Below, one piece after another: positions 8,643 to 17,703 of a DNA stretch of 64,000 nucleotides. The notes beneath the pieces are model-generated. The model was given only the letters and a program-made list of their open reading frames with translations, searched no databases and had not been told where the DNA came from. The position numbers were made by a program, and so were the translations under genes. The stretch's first letter is position 1; the number at the start of each line of letters is the position of its first letter. This stretch comes from Acidimicrobiia bacterium. Lineage in GTDB: Bacteria > Actinomycetota > Acidimicrobiia > Acidimicrobiales > AC-14. Location: the NCBI GenBank assembly GCA_023264995.1, contig JAHFUR010000018.1, positions 1-64,000 on the forward strand, written 5' to 3'.

Positions 8643-10127
8643 TCAGGGCTGCCGCTTCCGGTCGGTGGTTGCCCGGGTCGCCGTGGCGACCGCGTCAGCC
8701 GCGGCGCCCGAGGTGTCCACGTCCACCGCCGAGACCCACGGGAGGTCCTGTTCCCAGAGCGCCCGGACGACGGCCTCGGACGCGTCGGAGGGGTCGCCGC
8801 CAGCGGCCGCCCGCCGGCGCACCCGCTCGAGGGCGACGTCGAGGGGAGCCACGCAGCGCAGCTCGACCAAGTCGGCGGCGACCTCACCTGCCAGCGCGGC
8901 CGCCGCCTCCCGCCAGCGTGGGTCGCGCCAGGTGGCGTCGACCACGACTGTCTGGCCCATGCCGAGGGCGTACCGGGCCCGGGCCAGCAGCTCGGTGTAG
9001 GTGGCCTGCGTCGGCGCCGCGGCGTAGAGGTCCTCGCCCAGGCCGGCGGCCGCCGAGGTCAGGGGGGCGATGCCGGCCAGCTCCTTGCGCACCTCGTCGG
9101 AGCGCAGGAGCAGGGCGCCGAGCGGGCCGGCCAGGCCGTGGGCGACGGTGGACTTCCCCGTCCCGGGGAGCCCGCCGACGAGGACCAGGCCCACCCGGGC
9201 CTGGCGGAGGTGGTCGGCCGCCAGTTGCAGCAGCCGGTTGGCTGGCGGCGCCGAGGCCTCGTCGCCCTGGGCCCATCGCACGCACGCCACCTTGGCCCGC
9301 ACCTGGGCCCGGTAGGCGATGTGGTGGTCGGCCAATGAGCTCGGCCAGGTGTCGCCCGACACAGCCCGGTAGCGGTCGAGGAACGCGTCGGCCAGGTCAG
9401 GCCGACCGAGGCGTTCGAGGTCCATGGCCAGGAAGGCGACGTCGGCCAGCACGTCGCCGGCGCGGAGGCGGTCGTCGAACTCCAGGCAGTCGAGCACTCG
9501 CGGCCCGTCGTCGAGGCAGAAGATGTCGTCGGCGAGGAGGTCGCCGTGGCCGTCACGCGCCCGGCCGGCGGCGATGCGCTGGTCGAACAGCGGCTGGCGC
9601 CCGGCCAGGTACCGGCGGGCCATCCCGATGACCTCGCCGGCCAGGTCGGGGTCGAGGACCGGCCCCAGGAACGGTGCCATCTCCGACGCGTTGGCCTCCC
9701 AGCGCCCGGCGGTGGCGTCGCGCCCGGCGGCCTCGTCGATGGCCGGCGAGGTCGCAGCGGTGGCGTGGAAGTCGGCCAGAAGGGCGGCGAGGCCGGCCAG
9801 GTGCTCGTGCACCGGCGCCCCCGAGGCCACGAGAGTCGACAGGCTCCGGTCGGCGGGCATCCGGCGCATGACGACCATGTGGTCGCACAGCCCGCCGTCC
9901 GGGCCGGTGATGTCGGCCACCCCGAGGTAGACATCGGGCGCCAGCCGCCGGTTGAGCTCCACCTCCCGCCGGCATGCGGCCAGGCGGGAGGGGCGCGTCC
10001 GGAAGTCGAGGAAGCCCAGGTCCAGCGGCTTCTTGAGCTTGTAGGCCCGGTCGCCGACGAAGAACACGATGCCGCTGTGCGTCTCGACCACGGCGGCCGC
10101 CGGCAGCGTGTCCACGGGATCAAGCAT
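8643..10127 (-). CDS. Fusion of aminoglycoside-phosphotransferase-like domain and P-loop kinase
   Basis: The 494-residue protein has two domains. Residues ~15-300 form an APH/choline-kinase-like fold, with GHGDLLADDIFC at about 193 as the catalytic loop (HGD) and CLEFDDRLRAGDVLADVAFLAMDLE as the metal-binding part. Residues ~320-480 form a P-loop nucleotide kinase with a Walker A motif (GGLPGTGKST) and LLLRSDEVRKELAG, as in gluconate-kinase or zeta-toxin-like enzymes. This fusion is widespread in actinobacteria and proteobacteria; its substrate is not established. It is not evidence of drug resistance. The gene stands alone on this strand, convergent with the lipoprotein gene. Confidence 0.85.
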   Translation of the reverse strand: MLDPVDTLPAAAVVETHSGIVFFVGDRAYKLKKPLDLGFLDFRTRPSRLAACRREVELNRRLAPDVYLGVADITGPDGGLCDHMVVMRRMPADRSLSTLVASGAPVHEHLAGLAALLADFHATAATSPAIDEAAGRDATAGRWEANASEMAPFLGPVLDPDLAGEVIGMARRYLAGRQPLFDQRIAAGRARDGHGDLLADDIFCLDDGPRVLDCLEFDDRLRAGDVLADVAFLAMDLERLGRPDLADAFLDRYRAVSGDTWPSSLADHHIAYRAQVRAKVACVRWAQGDEASAPPANRLLQLAADHLRQARVGLVLVGGLPGTGKSTVAHGLAGPLGALLLRSDEVRKELAGIAPLTSAAAGLGEDLYAAAPTQATYTELLARARYALGMGQTVVVDATWRDPRWREAAAALAGEVAADLVELRCVAPLDVALERVRRRAAAGGDPSDASEAVVRALWEQDLPWVSAVDVDTSGAAADAVATATRATTDRKRQP

Positions 10128-10202
10128 GGTGCGGCCCGGCCCGGCCGACCAGGGCCGAACCGCCCATGCCCGCCCGATGCCACGCGCCGCCGTGGCCGAC
10201 GG

Positions 10203-11819
10203 TCAGCCCACCCGCCGGCCGGATGCCTGTCGCAGCCAGGCGTCGGCCTTGTCGAGCCGGCGCTGGAGCTGCTCGACGGTGGCCGTGCTGATCTTGGTCA
10301 CGCCGCTGGCCCGGTTCAGCTCGGCGTTGACGCCGGCGTGGGTCATGCCCGTCTGGCGGGCGATCTGCCGGCCTGTCTCGGCGTTGGCCCGGCGCAGGTG
10401 CTCCTTGTGCTCCCGCCGGGTGCGGCCGTCGACGACATCGTGCCCGCCCTGGCCGGCGGCCGGGAGCGGGGGGAGAGGGATGGTCAGGGCCGCGTCGGCC
10501 ACCGGCTCCGGTGTGACCTCGCCCTCGACCAGCCACGCCGGGTCGGCGCCCTCGGTGAGGGGCACGGCCGAGATGGGGGCGAACAGCGAGATCTGCTCCT
10601 CGACAGGCGCGTCGCCCGGCAGGGCCTCCCGGGCCAGGCGGTCCTCGTGGCGCAGTGAGTGCCGGCGCTGCTCGGCGATGGCCATGGCCCGGGCGCGGAG
10701 GCGGGGCTCGTCGGGGATGTAGAGGAACGACTTCTGGCCGGGCGACCCCGGCGTCCAGCGCACCAGGCGGCCGACGGCCTGGCGGAAGAACAGCTCGGTC
10801 GTGATGGTCGTGGCGAACACGCCCACGCGGAGCCGGGGGATGTCGACCCCCTCGGCCACCATGCGCACGGCGACGATCCACGGGTCGGCGCCGGCGCTGA
10901 AGCGGGAAATGTGGGCTGACGCGTCGGGGTCGTCGGCGGTGGCGACGACGGCCTTGACCCGGAGCCGGTCGCTGAGGAGCCGGGCGATGCCGCGGGCGTG
11001 GTCCTGGTCGGTGGCGATCACCAGCCCGCCGGCGTTCGGATGGCGCCGGCGGATCCCGGCCAGCTGGTCGTGGGCCTGGCGCAGGACATGAGGGAGCCAC
11101 TCGCCCTCCACGGAGTAGGCGGTGCGGAGGCGCTGGCCGGCCCGAGCCGCGTCCAACGGGTCGTCGAAGCTGTGGGCGTGGACCCGCCCGTCCGGCGCGC
11201 TCCACTCCATCATCCCGTCGATCCGGGGGAAGTACACGGGGCGGACGACGCCACCGTCGGCCAGGGCGTCGCCGTAGCCGTACTCGTAGTCGGGCACCGC
11301 CTCGTCGCCCTGGTAGCCGACGAAGGGGATGGCGTGGGTGTCGGAGCGGAACGGCGTGCCGGAGAGCGACAGCCGCTTGGGTGCGCCGGCGAAGGCCTCC
11401 GAGAGGGCGTCGCCCCACGCCCGGTCCTCGGCCGCGTGGTGGATCTCGTCGAAGATGACCATGGCGTCGGCGGCCAGGCCCCGCAAGGCGCCGGCGCAGG
11501 TCGCCACCTGCTGGTAGGTCGTCACCACGCCGTGCATGTCCGGTGGGAGCCCGCCGTCGGCCGCCGACCAGCGCCAGTCCAGGTGGAGGTCGAAGCTCGC
11601 CGCGGCCTGGGCCCACTGGAGCTTGAGGTGGGCGGTCGGGACGACGACGATCAGACGGAGCCGGGAGCCGGTGGCCAGCACCTGGCGGGCCGCGGTCAGG
11701 GCGAAGGTGGTCTTGCCCGCCCCGGGTGTGGCGACAGCCAGGAAGTCGGGCGACGAGCTGGCGGCCAGCCGCTCGAGGGCAGCTTTCTGCCACGGGCGGA
11801 GGGTGACGGTGCGGGCCAT
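10203..11819 (-). CDS. DEAD/DEAH-box helicase (type III restriction-like fold)
   Basis: The 538-residue superfamily 2 helicase has a Q-like motif (LRPWQKAALERL), Walker A (ATPGAGKTTFA, about residues 28-38), a DEIHHAAE Walker B box (about 124-131) and SGTPFRSD as motif III. The second RecA domain includes VRMVAEGVDIPRLRVGVFATT and QAVGRLVRWTPG (motif VI). A charged C-terminal tail with RREHKEHLRRANAETGRQIA and a helical LDKADAWL segment may bind nucleic acid. The start at 11819 is the ATG directly before the conserved N-terminus. Downstream of MT-A70 by 43 bases on the same strand, it is probably co-transcribed with it. The role could be DNA repair or phage defence; the sequence does not decide. 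Confidence 0.88.
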   Translation of the reverse strand: MARTVTLRPWQKAALERLAASSSPDFLAVATPGAGKTTFALTAARQVLATGSRLRLIVVVPTAHLKLQWAQAAASFDLHLDWRWSAADGGLPPDMHGVVTTYQQVATCAGALRGLAADAMVIFDEIHHAAEDRAWGDALSEAFAGAPKRLSLSGTPFRSDTHAIPFVGYQGDEAVPDYEYGYGDALADGGVVRPVYFPRIDGMMEWSAPDGRVHAHSFDDPLDAARAGQRLRTAYSVEGEWLPHVLRQAHDQLAGIRRRHPNAGGLVIATDQDHARGIARLLSDRLRVKAVVATADDPDASAHISRFSAGADPWIVAVRMVAEGVDIPRLRVGVFATTITTELFFRQAVGRLVRWTPGSPGQKSFLYIPDEPRLRARAMAIAEQRRHSLRHEDRLAREALPGDAPVEEQISLFAPISAVPLTEGADPAWLVEGEVTPEPVADAALTIPLPPLPAAGQGGHDVVDGRTRREHKEHLRRANAETGRQIARQTGMTHAGVNAELNRASGVTKISTATVEQLQRRLDKADAWLRQASGRRVG

Positions 11820-11862
11820 GAGGGGAGTCGTCGATGATGCCAGGCCGGGGGCGGCCTGCCGG

Positions 11863-12537
11863 TCACCCCCGTTGCGGCCCGCCGCCGGCCCCCCGGTACA
11901 TCGGGTGGGCCCGGCCCTGGGGCACGACGTCGGCGTCGGCCTCGGCGCCCCACGCCAGCCACCCGGGGCGGGGGTAGCGGGCGAAGAGCTCCAGGTACGG
12001 GCCGGGCGAGCAGGCCTCGACGATGGGGTACAGCTCGTCGGGTTTGCGGGAGTGTTCCCGCTTCTGCGTCTCGATGATGTTGACCTGGCGCCGGCCCGGG
12101 TCGAGGGTGCGCAGCTTGCCCCGGGTGCCGAACAGGACGAGCTCGGTGGTGTTGCGGAAGTAGAAGCCCACGCCCCGCCCGTCGGGCCCCCCGTCCTTGC
12201 GCCGTTTGGCCCACACCAGGTTGGCCTTGTAGGTGAACCCCCAGCCCTCGAGCACGGCCAGCCCCTCGGCCAGCAGGGCATTGGGGGCCCAGAGGTAGCA
12301 GTGGCTCCGAGGGGCCATCAGGTCGGCCACGGGCATGGCCGCGATGTCCTTCCAGTGCATCGTGTCGTACCGGGCCAGGCGCCTGTGCTCGGGGGCGACC
12401 TTGCCCGTCCGGTTCACGAACCGCCATGGCGGGTCGGCCAGCAGGGTGCCGATGGGCGCCGGCGCGCCGACCCCGTCGAGGCTCAACGCCGGCAGGCTCA
12501 CGCGGCGATCGTAGGCACTACGGTCTGGCTGTTCCAT
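11863..12537 (-). CDS. MT-A70-family N6-adenine methyltransferase
   Basis: The 224-residue protein has the DPPW catalytic motif (LLADPPWRF, about residues 33-41), followed by YLWAPNALL, GFTYKANLVWAK and GRRQVNIIETQKREHSRKPDELYPIVEACSPGPYLELFAR, all characteristic of the MT-A70 family that methylates adenine N6 in DNA or RNA. SAM binding is expected from the FARYPRPGWLAWG end. The ATG at 12537 gives the longest frame but leaves only 3 bases before the divergent sialidase-like gene; a GTG at 12501 is an alternative start. It probably forms an operon with the helicase downstream. No cognate restriction endonuclease is nearby, so it may be an orphan methyltransferase. Confidence 0.85.
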   Translation of the reverse strand: MEQPDRSAYDRRVSLPALSLDGVGAPAPIGTLLADPPWRFVNRTGKVAPEHRRLARYDTMHWKDIAAMPVADLMAPRSHCYLWAPNALLAEGLAVLEGWGFTYKANLVWAKRRKDGGPDGRGVGFYFRNTTELVLFGTRGKLRTLDPGRRQVNIIETQKREHSRKPDELYPIVEACSPGPYLELFARYPRPGWLAWGAEADADVVPQGRAHPMYRGAGGGPQRG

Positions 12538-12540
12538 CGG

Positions 12541-14169
12541 GTGTCCGTGGGGGGTTTCCGAGATGGTTGGAAGTCGGTCGTCGTCATGGCGGCGGGGGTT
12601 CTCGTGGCCGGCGCCGGCGCCGGCGTGTTGCCGGCGGGGGCAGCCCAGTCCCGCCCCGGTCCCACGGTCACCGACGCCGTCCAGGTCACCGCCGACCCGT
12701 CGGCGGTGCGGGCCCACACGTCGCCCCAGATGGCCCGGAACCCCAAGACCGGCGAGCTGGTGATCGTCGACGGCGACATCCGCGGGTCGCGGAAGTGCAC
12801 GGTGTACATCTCGGTCGACGACGGGCGCAGCTGGGGCGTGGGCGGCGACGCGCTCCAGGCCCCCTACACGGACTGCTCGTTCCACGCCGACTGGGGCCCC
12901 TACGCCACCCTGACCTTCGACAACCAGGGCGTGCTCTACATGGCCATCGAGGCCAGCGACCCCAAGTTCTTCGACCAGGCCCGCAACGACGCCCCCCGCC
13001 ACATCTTCCTGGCCCGCTCCGACGACAGCGGTCGCCACTGGGACACCACCCTGGCCTTCAAGGCCGACGAGGGCGACCCAGACAAGGGCATCAACAAGGG
13101 AGCGACGGTGGCCGTCGACCTCAAGCACCCGCAGTACGTCTACCTGGGCTGGCGCCAGGGCTCCTTCGGGGCGCCGACGACCAAGGAGAAGCTCAAGACC
13201 CAGGTCGCGGCATCGTCGGACGGCGGCAAGACGTGGGCGCCGCCGGTGGAGGTCACCGACAGCCGGGGCGGGGACTTCCCGTGGCTCACCGTCACGCCCA
13301 ACGGCGTGCTCCACGTGGTCACGTGGACCCGCGTCTGGCCGGTGCCCCCGGCCGGCCAGCCCAACCCGGTCCGCGAGCTCTTCCACGTCAGTTCGGCCGA
13401 CCATGGCAAGACGTTCTCCGAGCGCCACACGATCGACCCGGGCAACCAGCAGCACGAGCACCCGCCCGTCCTGGCCTCTGACCCCAAGACCGGCGCCCTC
13501 TACGTGGCCTGGTCGGCCCAGCCCGACGCCATGAACGGTGTCACCGGGTACCAGGGCGACCTGGAGGCGTACTTCCGGGCCTCCACCGACGGCGGGAAGA
13601 CGTGGGGTCAGAAGACCCTCCTGAACGACGACCCGAAGGGCCGGGCCAACCAGATCGACCCCGGCATCTCGGTGGCCCCGAACGGCCGGATCGACATCGC
13701 CTGGTACGACAGCCGGCTCAACCCCGGCCCGCTGGCCCAGCGCACCGAGACCGGCCTCAACGACGTCTACTACACGTATTCCACCGACGGGGGCACGACC
13801 TTCGCGCCCAACATCCGGCTTTCGGACCGCTCGGCCGACCGCTCGATCGGGGTCTGGGCCAACAACGTCGACCAGCGCCTCGACGTGGGCATCACCTCGT
13901 CGAACACTGCGGCCTACGTGGCCTGGTCGGACACCCGCAACGCCAACCGGGACTTCCAGCCCGAGGACGTCTACACGGCGTCGGCGCAGTTCGGTGCGCC
14001 GGCCGCCTCGTCGGACGACGGCAGCTCCCTGCCGGGCTGGCTGGCGGTCGGTGCCGGCCTGGCCATCGGCCTGGGGGTGACGACGGCGGTCACCCTGATG
14101 GTGAGCCGCCGGTCGGCGCCGGCGGCCGGCGGGACGGCGTCGGGTGCACGCGGGGCCGCGGCTGGCTAG
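12541..14169 (+). CDS. Secreted sialidase-fold (BNR-repeat) protein with C-terminal membrane anchor
   Basis: About 542 residues. An N-terminal signal peptide (WKSVVVMAAGVLVAGAGAG, cleavage near AAQS) is followed by a six-bladed beta-propeller with Asp-box motifs: SVDDGRSWG, RSDDSGRHWD, SSDGGKTWAP, STDGGKTWGQ and STDGGTTFAP. The C-terminus has a membrane helix (about 500-525) and a basic/Gly-rich tail, so the propeller faces outward while anchored. Asp boxes are structural. I do not see a clear Arg triad and Tyr/Glu nucleophile pair, so sialidase activity is uncertain; similar proteins are called exo-alpha-sialidase only by fold. The GTG at 12541 is used; GTG 12547 and ATG 12586 are alternatives. 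Confidence 0.82.
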   Translation: MSVGGFRDGWKSVVVMAAGVLVAGAGAGVLPAGAAQSRPGPTVTDAVQVTADPSAVRAHTSPQMARNPKTGELVIVDGDIRGSRKCTVYISVDDGRSWGVGGDALQAPYTDCSFHADWGPYATLTFDNQGVLYMAIEASDPKFFDQARNDAPRHIFLARSDDSGRHWDTTLAFKADEGDPDKGINKGATVAVDLKHPQYVYLGWRQGSFGAPTTKEKLKTQVAASSDGGKTWAPPVEVTDSRGGDFPWLTVTPNGVLHVVTWTRVWPVPPAGQPNPVRELFHVSSADHGKTFSERHTIDPGNQQHEHPPVLASDPKTGALYVAWSAQPDAMNGVTGYQGDLEAYFRASTDGGKTWGQKTLLNDDPKGRANQIDPGISVAPNGRIDIAWYDSRLNPGPLAQRTETGLNDVYYTYSTDGGTTFAPNIRLSDRSADRSIGVWANNVDQRLDVGITSSNTAAYVAWSDTRNANRDFQPEDVYTASAQFGAPAASSDDGSSLPGWLAVGAGLAIGLGVTTAVTLMVSRRSAPAAGGTASGARGAAAG

Positions 14170-14179
14170 CGTTGCCGCG

Positions 14180-15322
14180 ATGGCGGACAGACGGGCTCTG
14201 TTTACGTTGGCGGTCGCGGCGGCGGTCCTGGCGGGAAGCGCCACGGTCCCGGCCGGCGCCGGCGCCGGCCCGAGCTTCGTGGACCCCACGGTCACGATGG
14301 TGCGGGGCGCCGACATCCACCTGGGGTCGCTGGTCTACGTCGGCCCCTTCGCCACTCTCATGGCCGCCGCCCCCATCCACATCGGCGACGAGAGCGACGT
14401 GCAGGACAGCGTCCTACTCAGCGCCCTGCGGGGCCCGGTGACCCTCGGGGAGCAGTCGATCATGGCCCACGGGTCGGCGGCCAAGGACGGTGCCGAGATC
14501 GGCGAGGCCGGAACGTGCCCCGGTGGCGCCGGCCACTGCCCGTCGTTCGTGGGGTTCAACTCCGAGGTCGACGGGGGCATCGTGGAACGGGACGCCATGG
14601 TGCTCCACCTGGCCCGCGTCGGCCCCGGCGTGCGCATCCCGTCCGGCCGCAAGGTCCTGTCGGGCAAGAACGTGGTCACCCAGGCCCAGGTCGCCACCAA
14701 GACGGCGCCGGTCACCGAGGCCGACCGTCTGTTCATGCAGGGTGTGATCGAGGTCAACGTGGCCTTTGCCCGGGGCTACTCCCAGCTGGCGGCCGAGGGC
14801 CCCAGTAACGTCCGCGGCATCAACGTGGACCCGGGGGGCACCGACTTCAACCCCGCCCGTGACCTGCCCACCCTCGCCGGCGTGCCCACGCGCGACCCTG
14901 CGTTCAGGAGCCGGATCATCGGCGACGTGCGCCTGGCCGACGACGCGTCGTCCGCCCGGCGGCTGGTCCTCGACTCCCTTCGGGCGGACGAGGGCGAGGC
15001 CTTCCAGGTCGGCACCGTCGACGCCATGGGCACCAACGTCACCTTTCACGCCCTGGAGCACACGCAGATGGCCCTGGGCGACCACGGCCGCTACGGCGCC
15101 CGGGCCATCATCCACGGCGGGCCGGCGCTGTCGGCCACCACCCGCAGTGGTTCGAGCCTGACACTGGGCGCGTCGGCGGTGCTGTTCCAGTCCCAGGTGG
15201 GCGACGGCGTCACCATCGGGGCCCGCAGCCTGGTCCAAGCCAGTCAGCTCCCGGCCGGCACGGTTGTCCCGCCGCGAACGGTGGTCGTCGACGGCGCCGT
15301 CGCCGGCGCGGTGGAGTGGTAG
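14180..15322 (+). CDS. Exported left-handed beta-helix protein, gamma-carbonic-anhydrase-like but lacking zinc ligands
   Basis: The 380-residue protein has a signal peptide (RRALFTLAVAAAVLAGSA, cleavage near residue 30), then hexapeptide-repeat strands of a left-handed beta-helix. The block PIHIGDESDVQDSVLLSAL aligns with the Cam-type carbonic anhydrase segment that normally reads SNVQDGVVLHAL, so the first zinc His is Ser here. The next block, IMAHGSAAKDG, keeps one His but loses the second. Only one of three zinc ligands is therefore visible, and classical carbonic anhydrase activity is unlikely. The C-terminal ~180 residues carry further hexapeptide repeats (IIHGGPAL, VTIGARSLVQASQLPAGTVVP). 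It starts 10 bases after the sialidase-fold gene, so one operon. Confidence 0.78.
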   Translation: MADRRALFTLAVAAAVLAGSATVPAGAGAGPSFVDPTVTMVRGADIHLGSLVYVGPFATLMAAAPIHIGDESDVQDSVLLSALRGPVTLGEQSIMAHGSAAKDGAEIGEAGTCPGGAGHCPSFVGFNSEVDGGIVERDAMVLHLARVGPGVRIPSGRKVLSGKNVVTQAQVATKTAPVTEADRLFMQGVIEVNVAFARGYSQLAAEGPSNVRGINVDPGGTDFNPARDLPTLAGVPTRDPAFRSRIIGDVRLADDASSARRLVLDSLRADEGEAFQVGTVDAMGTNVTFHALEHTQMALGDHGRYGARAIIHGGPALSATTRSGSSLTLGASAVLFQSQVGDGVTIGARSLVQASQLPAGTVVPPRTVVVDGAVAGAVEW

Positions 15323-15798
15323 CGCGGCCGACCCGCCGCCGCACCGTCCCCTTCCTGTTCGCCGCCGCCGCCGGCCTGGCCGCCAGTGTCGCCCTGGCCG
15401 CCACGCTCACGGGCCGCGGCCCGGCCCCCACCCCGTCGGGGCCGGCGCCGGCCGGGCTGGTCACCCGGTTCGACGACGAGGCATCCCCGCCCTCGGCCGC
15501 CGGCGAGGTCTCGTGGCGCACGTTCTGGGTGCTGTGCTGGGACGCCTACGCCGGCGCCGACCGGTTCGAGACCCGCACGCTGACCGGCGAGGGGGCGTCG
15601 CCCCGGCTGACCGTGCGCCGCGACCGGTGCCTGCGCATCGAGGCCGCGGCCGGCGCCAGCCCGCCGGCGGCTGTGGACCGGGAGCGGGCGCTGCTCCTGG
15701 CCTCCCAGCAGGGCCAGCTCGCCGTCCAGGTCCGGGCCGTCCTCGCCGGCGGGCACCGCAGCGAGTGGTCCCAGCCGGTGGCGGTCGGGTCGGGCTGA
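15316..15798 (+). CDS. Small exported protein, unknown function
   Basis: The GTG start overlaps the stop of the preceding gene by 7 bases, so translation is probably coupled. The 160-residue product has an N-terminal signal or anchor helix (VPFLFAAAAGLAASVALAATL, about residues 11-31), a Pro-rich linker, then a ~100-residue beta-rich domain. That domain (WRTFWVLCWDAYAGADRFETRTLTGEG...) resembles a fibronectin-type fold, and its two cysteines could pair. It belongs to a run of four exported proteins read in one direction from 12541 to 16549. Confidence 0.65.
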   Translation: MVARPTRRRTVPFLFAAAAGLAASVALAATLTGRGPAPTPSGPAPAGLVTRFDDEASPPSAAGEVSWRTFWVLCWDAYAGADRFETRTLTGEGASPRLTVRRDRCLRIEAAAGASPPAAVDRERALLLASQQGQLAVQVRAVLAGGHRSEWSQPVAVGSG

Positions 15799-15892
15799 TC
15801 TGTTCACGCGGTTGACATATGGGCACCGTTGCCCTAGTCGGCGTGCGATGGGAGACTGCGGTCAATCGAACCAGTTCGTGACGGAGGTCCGA

Positions 15893-16549
15893 GTGCGGCT
15901 GTCGTCTGGCAGGTGGGCAGGGCTGGTGGTCATCGGCGCCTTTGTGGCGTGGATCGGGGCCACGGCGTCGGCGTGCGCCAACCTGGCCACCCTGAGCTTG
16001 AGCACGAACGCCGGCCGGCCGGGGGCCAACGTCACCTTTACCGGTGCGTCGTTCGCCTTCCCCCGTACCGGCTCCGATCAGGCACCGACGCCGGTGGTCG
16101 TGCACTGGCAGTGGGAGGACGGCCCGGTCATCGCCGAGGCCACCCCCGACCGGTTCGGCACCATCTCGGCGTCGTTCACCGTCCCCGAGGCCCGGCCCGG
16201 CACCTACATCCTCGTCGCTTCCCAGAAGACCCCCCGCCCCCTCCCGCCCGATGCCCCTGCTGGCCAGGCACCGATGCTCGTCGCCGAGCCGGGCACGCCG
16301 GCCCGGGCCTCCTTCGAGGTGCTGGCCCCCGGTGCGGTGGCTGCCCTCCACACCGCGCCCGCCGACGCGGCCGACGCCAACACGCCCCAGGGCCAGCTCG
16401 ACTCCACGGTCTGGATCGTCATGACTGCGGCGTTCGGGGCGGTGGCCGTGTCGCTGTTCGGGGGTGGCCTCATCGCCTTCATCCACCAGACCCGCAAGGC
16501 CAAGGAGCCGGCCCGGGCCCGGTGGGTGCCGCCGGGCTGGTACTCCTAG
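15893..16549 (+). CDS. Exported, membrane-anchored Ig-like protein
   Basis: About 218 residues from the GTG at 15893, chosen because a GGAGG ribosome site lies 5 bases upstream; longer in-frame starts (15812, 15848) lack one. A signal peptide (WAGLVVIGAFVAWIGATASA) leads to a beta-sandwich domain with the phrases LSLSTNAGRPGANVTFTGASF, VVVHWQWEDGPV and ISASFTVPEARPGTYILVAS, typical of an IPT/Ig-like fold. A C-terminal membrane helix (about 170-195) is followed by a short basic tail. The domain would face the cell exterior. It may be the last gene of the exported-protein operon. No enzymatic motif is visible. Confidence 0.7.
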   Translation: MRLSSGRWAGLVVIGAFVAWIGATASACANLATLSLSTNAGRPGANVTFTGASFAFPRTGSDQAPTPVVVHWQWEDGPVIAEATPDRFGTISASFTVPEARPGTYILVASQKTPRPLPPDAPAGQAPMLVAEPGTPARASFEVLAPGAVAALHTAPADAADANTPQGQLDSTVWIVMTAAFGAVAVSLFGGGLIAFIHQTRKAKEPARARWVPPGWYS

Positions 16550-16561
16550 CCCTCCCGGCCG

Positions 16562-17662
16562 TCAGGTCCCGTTCATGGAACGGAGCCCGCTGCGGCGCAG
16601 GACCCGCACCCGGAACGAGGCCACCGACCGGTCCGACGACCACGGTGCGTAGGGCGCCATGACCAGGGCGCACAGGGTGACGAGGACCACGTCGTAGTTG
16701 ACCCGCCAGCCGACGAAGTCCCGCCACGCCTGGTCGCGGTCGGCGTGGAGCGCGATCCCGGCGGCGGCCAGGCGGTCGTAGACCTCGTCGTACTCCTCGC
16801 GGGCCACGCTGATGGGGTCGTCGGGCTTGGGGTCGTGGTCGTAGGGGACGGCGAAGAAGTCGGCGATCCGGCGCAGGGCCACGTAGCCGGCTCGCAGGCA
16901 TAGGTTGGCGTCGGGGTCGTGGTCCCGAAGGGTCGACGCCGAGAGGGCGGCCGCGTCGAGGACGGCGCCGGCGGCGGTGATCCAGGAGTGGTCGGGCTGG
17001 GGCGAGCGGAAGAACACCAGCGACGAGAACGACGTGTGGCTCTCCTCCACCTCCACGAACCACGTCTCCCACTGGGCCCAGATGGCCGACAGTCCCCCCA
17101 TCCAGCCGATCCGGGCGTAGCGCTCGAGCATCGAGGCCCCGAACGGGGGTGAGTCGGCCCGCACCTCGAGCAGGGCGACGGCGGCCTCGCGGCGGGAGAA
17201 GGCGGAGTAGAGCGACGGCAGGTAGGTGATGAGCATGGCCAGGAGGGTCAGGCCCACACCGGCCTCGGTGAAGGCCAGCACGACGGCGGGGAGGTCCCGC
17301 GGCTGGCTGAACCCGAGGGTCGTCAGCGACGACACGCTGTCGGTGACCGCGGCCCGGACCGGGTGGGCGCCGAGGGCCCAGAACATGGCCGTGTAGCCGA
17401 GCAGGGTGATGGTCAGCCACACCCCGACCAGGGCCAGCAGACCGGTGGGGGCCAGGCCGGCCATGACCGCGTCCCGGCGCTCGTAGGTGGCCGACCGGCC
17501 CAGGCGGAGCCGGAAGAGTCGGGAGACCACCACGAACACCGCGGTGCCGAGGCGGGCGGGCACCCCCCGGGGCAGCACGACGGTGCGGACGGCCGAGCCC
17601 ACCGTGCCCAGCACGACCAGGGCGCCGGCGGCGAACACGAGTATGGCGACGGCGACCTCCAC
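16562..17662 (-). CDS. Two-transmembrane ion-channel-like membrane protein
   Basis: About 366 residues from the GTG at 17662 (longer frames would run into the divergent thiolase gene). Helices lie near residues 3-25, 60-85 and 115-140. A pore-like segment SVSSLTTLGFSQP between the second and third helices resembles a two-TM potassium channel, but the selectivity filter reads TLGF instead of TVGYG. A large cytoplasmic C-terminal domain (about 150-320) follows, then a weak hydrophobic stretch (YDVVLVTLCALVMAPYAPW). Ion conduction and selectivity are therefore uncertain. It starts 42 bases from the divergent thiolase gene. Confidence 0.6.
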   Translation of the reverse strand: MEVAVAILVFAAGALVVLGTVGSAVRTVVLPRGVPARLGTAVFVVVSRLFRLRLGRSATYERRDAVMAGLAPTGLLALVGVWLTITLLGYTAMFWALGAHPVRAAVTDSVSSLTTLGFSQPRDLPAVVLAFTEAGVGLTLLAMLITYLPSLYSAFSRREAAVALLEVRADSPPFGASMLERYARIGWMGGLSAIWAQWETWFVEVEESHTSFSSLVFFRSPQPDHSWITAAGAVLDAAALSASTLRDHDPDANLCLRAGYVALRRIADFFAVPYDHDPKPDDPISVAREEYDEVYDRLAAAGIALHADRDQAWRDFVGWRVNYDVVLVTLCALVMAPYAPWSSDRSVASFRVRVLRRSGLRSMNGT

Positions 17663-17703
17663 GCCGAGGCAGCGTACGGCCAACACCGCGGCAGAATGGC
17701 CGG

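Noticed and set aside
8643-10127. Aminoglycoside resistance gene
   Set aside because: The APH-like domain is fused to a P-loop kinase, a widespread housekeeping-type fusion; resistance is not supported.
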